A stretch of 64,000 nt of DNA. Origin: Phallus indusiatus (lineage: Eukaryota > Basidiomycota > Agaricomycetes > Phallales > Phallaceae). Under the pieces are notes generated by a model. It was not told where the DNA came from. It worked only from the letters and a program-made list of their open reading frames with translations, and did no database searches. Position 1 is the stretch's first letter, and every line of letters begins with the position of its first letter. Where the stretch lies: assembly GCA_027605045.1 (NCBI GenBank), contig JAQFWX010000011.1:496001-560000 (forward strand), written 5' to 3'. A program made the translations under genes and the position numbers. Of this stretch, positions 58,854 through 64,000 are shown piece after piece.

Positions 58854-59703
58854 ATGTCGTCAATGTCGCCTTACATTCGGATTTCCTTCGGCGACTCTCA
58901 AGCAGTGTTACGTTATCTAATCGGAGTGTCAGCCTGAACCCAGTTACACGAAATTAATCACCGCGTTTAACCACTAATTAAAAAAAAACTATGGACAATT
59001 GTGCCTGGCTCCCAACTTTTCTTGTGATATTGAATCTATTATAAATCTCGCTCTCGATTGTAAATAAGGTATTTGAATAAAAAAATTACCCACGTGTCAT
59101 CGGAGCGAAGATTGAGTGATATTCTTATTCGTGACCTAAATTAAACCACCTTATAAATAGAGAATGTACTTATGTGTATGTGAATCTCAGGCTTGTAAAT
59201 CCTTTGTAAATCCTTAAGAGCCGCGTCCTATTACGCGTCGAGACAATTATACATACTTGCATGCGAGATCGACTTTCCACGCTACTCTTCCATCCGAGTA
59301 AATCGCAGTGACTCCTACAGATGATCATCAATTAGTATCGAAGCCGCCATATCATCAATCATCAGTCAGTAGCTTCAAACCAATGTTCGCCTGTCTTCCA
59401 GTGGAGCGAAAGCGGTACCTCACGATTACTGGGGTCATGAGGTCATTGGAAACAAAAATGTCATGATTAGTGGAAAACTCAATTGGCATCGGAGCGATTC
59501 AATTCTCATAACGAGTATGCAAGAAAAACAACACAGCTGTACGTAAAAAGTAAAAATGTCCGATCGAAATAGAAAGTGGGTTCGCTGGAAAGTTATAACA
59601 TAATACGAACTGCAAGTAATATTGGGTCCGAAACAATAGTGTTCAAAGGAGTGACTAAGTGGTTGTGAATCCGATTGTGAAAAAAGTTTGACCTGCAAAA
59701 GTT
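58854..59703. other. Intergenic region between convergent VTC4 and GH17 genes
   Basis: About 850 bases, the largest gene-free stretch in the right half. It holds a short direct repeat TTGTAAATCC/TTTGTAAATCC near 59194-59216, A-runs near 58980, and a polyadenylation-like AATAAAA near 59076. A 96-residue minus-strand reading (59435-59725) overlaps the GH17 3' end and lacks motifs. No tRNA recognised. Confidence 0.45.
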
Positions 59704-61518
59704 TTACGAAGGAACATAGGAACATTGTGGAATTGTGATGGGTTTCAAAGTTTTGCTATTAAAGGGATGATTAACCATTGCAGGGGGAATCAAAACTAAA
59801 ATACTAACTTGGCATAGAACAGACCCCAATGTGCCTATAGATAAACATATCATCATGAAACATATCATAAGAATTAAACAATAATATACCTCGACACCTC
59901 CAAACTCGTTCTAAATATTGATACATTTGAGTGGGATGCGTTGATATAAATATGATTTTCATACCTTCCAAGTTTCGTCAAAAGCTTCAAAGAAGAATGC
60001 CCTCGAGTTATTATTGTTTGCCTGACAGACAAATGTATCTAGGAAGACCTGATAGAAGGTTAGTATCAACTTATGGACACCGTATAAAGCAACACCGACC
60101 TGGAGATTTTCTGGACTTGCAATCGCAGCCTCGTCGCTAATGTATTGTTAGATCGTAGACCACGACATGACAGTCGTATTAGACGTACGCATCATGAGCT
60201 GTATCATTTGCACCCTGAAAGACACGCATCAAAGTCAGGGTCGGTCATCGATAATGGAGATAAACTCACTGAAGGCCATCCGGTCTCGGCAATGAAAACT
60301 TGGGGTGGAGGTGTAGTGAGGCTTTGGAAGTACTGATCAAAGGTAGTTTTATTATAATCATAGACCCAAGCAGCTGCTTGGTCGACAGGAACGCCGGCAA
60401 AGTAAGGGTGCTCGTTCGACATCTTAACCAATGATGAGATGATGAATAGTGCATATTTCAACAAGAAAAACATCTTCGCTCACCAAACAATCAAAAGACT
60501 GAACGACCAACTCGTTGAAATATGAGCCAGCATCAGCATTGCAAAACTGCATCGTCTTGTTGAAACCAAGATTATCCCACCACGTTTTTGTGATATTCAA
60601 CATGTCAATTAGTTGCTCCGCAGCCTGGTTGGCAACAGGACCATTGATGCTTTGCTGAGAGCCACCGTTGGCGGAGAGGTAGTCTAACACGTATTCATTA
60701 CCAACAGTGATAGCTGAAGGAGACACCATAAGTGGGAATTTAAATACATAATCATCGTACACTTACAGACTACATTATCGACGCCGAAAGTTTTGAATGC
60801 CACTTCTAGCTCATTGAGTTGATTGGTGAGGACAGTCATGTTACCAGGGACAGGATAAAGACCAGCATAGACGTTCATATTCGTTTTGGTGCGCTGAATC
60901 GCATCCATAACAAGGAACGTCTGATTGCAATCTGGACCGTACATGCGAATGTTCTGTTTGATATCACATGTCAATGGTTGAATTCCTACGAGAGCACAAG
61001 GAATTGGAATTTACGTCTGTGAGCTGGGACATGATTTGAATATCCACTAGGACAGCGTCTAATATCAAGTCAGAGAAAGGCGGGAAAAAGGACAAAGGGG
61101 GTGATAGAAACCTAGCGTGGCACCGCAGTTTGGTAATTGTGAGCCCTCAGGCGTATAAGCCAAACCAAAGAAGGACTTGTGTAGCTGAGGATCCTTTTGG
61201 AAATTACTTGGATCATTAGGATCGGAGAGAGTTGGTGCTCCATCTTCGCTGTCACCTGTCGACGATGAGGACGAAGAGCTGCTTTTGTGATGTTTAGAAA
61301 CGACGACCCCAACAACGATGGCCGCCGCGATAATGGCCACGACAGCAATGAGAGAACCCACGACCTGCATGCATGTGGAAGCGAGAGTTAGTTTTACGCT
61401 GGCAGATTTTACCGCATGGCATGGCATGGCTTACCGTAATTTTTTGACGACGATTGCTTCTGGGCTTCTCCGCCCATACGGTTCTGCTGCTATTGTCAAG
61501 ATTTGTATAAGCTGACAT
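59704..61518 (-). CDS. Membrane-anchored GH17 beta-1,3-glucanase
   Basis: Cell-wall glucan hydrolase or transglycosylase of family GH17. The start at 61518 reads MSAYTNLDNSSRTVWAEKPR. A short cytosolic part precedes a type II membrane anchor (VVGSLIAVVAIIAAAIVVGV) and a Ser-rich stalk. The catalytic barrel begins FFGLAYTPEGSQLPNCGATL, then VLVDIQIMSQLT, IRMYGPDCNQ and MNVYAGLYPVPG. The acid/base is in ITVGNEYV, followed by HPYFAGVPVDQAAAWVYDYN; the nucleophile is in VFIAETGWPS. The C-terminal part is split finely: GANDTAHDA, EAAIASPENLQ, VFLDTFVCQANNNNSRAFFF, EAFDETWK, NEFGGVE (a 21-base microexon, 59890-59910), HWGLFYA, NKTLKPITIPQCS, ending YVPS at 59704. The layout matches fungal type-II-anchored GH17 proteins such as BtgC. 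About ten introns. Confidence 0.91.
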
Positions 61519-61974
61519 GAGTCGAAGGATAGGGTAGGTTGTGAAGGAGGGAATGAAGGAAGGAAGGGACCTAAAAGTGACACTGTTGCTGTCGGAAGCG
61601 GAACTTATGATTTACCAGGGCTCAAACCATTGGAGTGAGAAAAAGGGTCCAAATGTAAATTTAGTACAGAATATAAATATAGTACATATTCTAAAATTAC
61701 TCAAAAGGTTCGCGTACTAAATATGAGGCGTCCGCTCCAAAGTTTTGTACTAGGAGTACATTGAAGAAATGTCTCTGGCTTAAACTACAGTAGTGCCAGA
61801 TTATAATTATAGATGTACCATCTACAAATTACTAATGATATAATCTCATCGCAACGTCCACTTGGAAAGAAAGACATAGAGTAGGGGGAAATAAGCGTAG
61901 GTGACATGGAGTAAAAAAAAGGAAAAGAAATTGCTGGACAGCTAGCAGCATGCTAGCCAGGGTAAAATTATACA
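61519..61974. other. Intergenic region, GH17 start / RhoGAP stop
   Basis: About 455 bases. Imperfect repeats of TATAAATATAGTACA and AGTACA words at 61660-61770 lie 150-250 bases upstream of the GH17 start and may be promoter elements. No coding or RNA gene recognised. Confidence 0.4.
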
Positions 61975-63624
61975 TCACTGCTGGCTAGGCACGTCAGCTT
62001 TTATTATGCTCGGGCCGTTCGCGCGAGGCGCTTTCTTTTTGAGAACATTACGTGGACGCTCCTCGTTTTGTACTCCATTCCGTGGCCGCGCAGGCATTGT
62101 TCGACTACGGACGACACTTCTCGAAGGTGTAACCAACGTCGAGTCAAGCGGAGGGCTTGCAGGTCGTTCCATGGATGATGACCGCGGTGAAGAAGCCCTT
62201 GGTGATGATGGTTGCGAGGCTCGTCCTGCAGCAGACGTCGCTCTCCTACGTCCACGCCTGCTTTTTCGTTCACGACCAAGACCGCCCATCAAGTCTTCGT
62301 TCGAAGGTGTACTAATCATCACCGGCGAGTCGGATAATTGCTCGTTTGGAAAGGGTGAAAGTTCTGCAACATCCCGTGGCGGCAGTGGCATGTCCAGCAT
62401 GAACCAGTCCTGATGTGCGATCAAAAACTCCAGAACATCCTGACTCAACTTATGTTGTTCAGGAGAGAGCTCATGGTCCGGGTGCGATATGATCCCAGGT
62501 CGAAAAATGACGGCCAGGTCTGAATGGGAAGATTGATACTATACACCAACAAGTAAAATTCCAATCACGTACTTGCCGCCGTCATGAGATTTATGTCTGA
62601 TTTGCGTGCGAATACCGATAAGAGGTCTAGTACGTATAATAATAGATATTGATTCGCCCGAGGCATGGAGTGAATCAGTCGCTTGCAAGTTTGTATACAT
62701 TCCTCCTGATTAAAAGGTGTTTTAGCTGTGATTCGTAAAAAAATTTTAGCCTTTTGTTCGCTCAAATCATGTAAATATACTCACCGACAGCTTGCCTGAA
62801 CTAATTCATTAATCAATCTGGTATGTCAACGGTTATTATCCAAAGCGAAAAAATATAAGTGCTTTACCCCATGGTAATGGTCGGTGGGTATAACGGGCTC
62901 CTAACATTCCTTGAATTTCAACAGAAATTATGATTACGACGGCTGTTCTCACCGGCATTGAAGTCAAGTATCGACGGAAAACGCTAGCGACATCATGCGT
63001 TGTGTTAGAACCTTGTTTCAAATCAAGATGTTTACCGAACTGGATTCGATTAAGACAACTCTAAACAATATTTTAGGTTTTAGACACAAACATACTTTCG
63101 GCGGTTCTTCGAAAAGCGCCTGAAGGTCGCGCATGCGTTTCGCAGAACCGTTAACACGAAAAGTTCCCGGGACTTCGGTAGCTTCGGTTTCGATGATTGA
63201 GTTAATTATCAAACACACGAGACATACAGGCGTGCTAACCATTTTCTTTGAGGAAAAGGCCACTGTATAGGGATATGAACTCATTTTATATAATAGGAAA
63301 CTGTTTTGGAATATGCAAACCATTTAGCGACGACAACTGGAATATACCCCCACACATAGAGATCCCCCTTTGAGTTCGCAGTTGATATTTGGACACTGGC
63401 ATACTGAAGACATTGTCGTAAGGGAACTCCAAAAACTCTCTTTTGTGGCATCTCTGGTATTTGGGAAGTTTTGAGAATATTACTATGAAATATGATGCTA
63501 GCTTACCAGACTGTTCTTCGTCATCCGTCTTCCTATGTCGAGGATTAGCTGTAAACTGCTTCCACCATGCCTTTAAAGATGCCTTGGACGAGGGCAGTGA
63601 ATCATGAGAATCTAATTGTGCCAT
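61975..63624 (-). CDS. Rho GTPase-activating protein (Sac7/Bag7-like)
   Basis: RhoGAP that would switch off a Rho GTPase controlling wall synthesis and actin. The start at 63624 reads MAQLDSHDSLPSSKASLKAW. Exons give VFSMPVSKYQLRTQR, then DLYVWGYIPVVVAKCG, LFLKEN and ATEVPGTFRVNGSAKRMRDL, which holds the GAP arginine finger in the FRVNGSAKRM loop. Next come QALFEEPPK, TTHDVASVFRRYLTSMP, CKRLIHSMPRANQYLLLYVL, SDINLMTAA and GIISHPDHELSPEQHKLSQD, completing the RhoGAP fold. The C-terminal ~130 residues are basic and Ser/Pro-rich with many SP sites, typical of regulated tails, and end KADVPSQQ. About eight introns. The form resembles Sac7/Bag7 and S. pombe Rga proteins for Rho1; which GTPase it acts on is inference. 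Confidence 0.9.
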
Positions 63625-64000
63625 ACTCCGAGCTGGTAGAGTCTCTCGCCGGGATGAATTTGTAAGTTTTCCTGAGCGAGATCGAAGATATCGTAGCAGA
63701 GACGAAATGATTGTATATTATACAAGAGCTTGTTAACGAAGATAGCTGAACCGTCTGGAGTTCACTAATTGCAAATAGAGAGACAAGCGTGATCGTAGCA
63801 AAGTGACGGGTTCCGTAAAGCTATGCGGCCCCAAGACCAAAGTGCTTCGATATAAAAATGACGTCGTTCTGTCGGGAGACTTTGGATATTTGTGTCAGGA
63901 AGTCGTGGTGGGTTAAAAAGTAATGAAAGTGTTTCTAGCGAGTGAAGGAGGGGATTACATAAGGTTTAAAAAATTGTCACGTCTTGTCTCAAGCATCCGA
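63625..64000. other. Right edge: 5' flank of the RhoGAP gene
   Basis: The last 376 bases are upstream of the RhoGAP start. I see no further coding exon, TATA box or repeat here. Confidence 0.4.

Noticed and set aside
59435..59725. 96-residue minus-strand reading after VTC4
   Set aside because: Hydrophobic, low-complexity, overlaps the GH17 3' end and shows no motif.
1..64000. CRISPR array, transposon, viral insertion or biosynthetic cluster
   Set aside because: No spaced repeats, terminal inverted repeats with transposase or integrase motifs, viral proteins or clustered secondary-metabolism enzymes were seen; the fatty acid synthase is the housekeeping type.

Overview
The window is nuclear DNA of a basidiomycete fungus, most likely a mushroom-forming agaricomycete. 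The genes are split by many short introns (about 45-75 bases, GT...AG, often with CTAAC- or CTGAC-like branch points). The fatty acid synthase is a beta-alpha fusion of basidiomycete type. One gene matches the Mug135-like family, which is expanded in mushrooms. I see no CRISPR array, bacterial operon, complete transposon, rRNA or convincing tRNA. CDS coordinates below are full spans from start to stop and include introns.

Layout. 1-7711 (-): fused type I fatty acid synthase, cut by the window edge just after its acyl-carrier domain. 8205-10196 (-): DBP5 RNA helicase. 11119-11993 (+): Ser/Pro-rich protein of unknown function. 12277-12704 (-): small two-exon CTF8 gene, easily missed. 13809-16186 (+): PX-PB1 scaffold protein. 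16342-18277 (-): ARP10-like actin-related protein. 18477-19978 (-): Cdc4-like WD40 protein whose F-box part looks broken. 20729-22142 (-): ASA1-like WD40 protein. 22432-23352 (+): Mug135-like coiled-coil protein. 23966-26125 (-): MIC60. 26709-29402 (+): Atg22-like vacuolar effluxer. 29479-35534 (-): paladin-like protein with three phosphatase-like modules. 35695-39856 (-): ABCG transporter with a cysteine-rich ectodomain. 40152-42964 (-): neutral trehalase. 43231-45825 (-): NPR3. 46276-47463 (-): mucin-like membrane protein. 47618-48778 (+): TAN1. 48948-49973 (+): capping protein beta. 50022-50908 (-): PPIL3-type cyclophilin. 51114-52723 (+): NUP49/NUP58 FG nucleoporin. 53006-54303 (+): peroxisomal-type carrier. 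54497-55277 (+): duplicated dimeric alpha/beta-barrel protein. 55565-58853 (+): VTC4 polyphosphate polymerase. 59704-61518 (-): GH17 glucanase. 61975-63624 (-): RhoGAP.

This is ordinary gene-dense housekeeping sequence, not an island or biosynthetic cluster. Neighbours are not obviously linked in function, although several concern nutrient and vacuole biology (Atg22, NPR3, VTC4, trehalase) or cell polarity and wall (PX-PB1, RhoGAP, GH17). Some neighbours are packed very closely: convergent stops lie 48 and 76 bases apart, and two divergent start pairs lie 154 and 205 bases apart.

I did not find a convincing new system. The most unusual stretch is 19.9-23.4 kb, where three adjacent genes each show apparent frame breaks: the Cdc4-like F-box region, the ASA1 C-terminus and the Mug135-like gene. 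That could be real decay or local base errors. Other points worth a second look are the three-module paladin, the PX-PB1 protein without SH3 domains, and two 21-base microexons.
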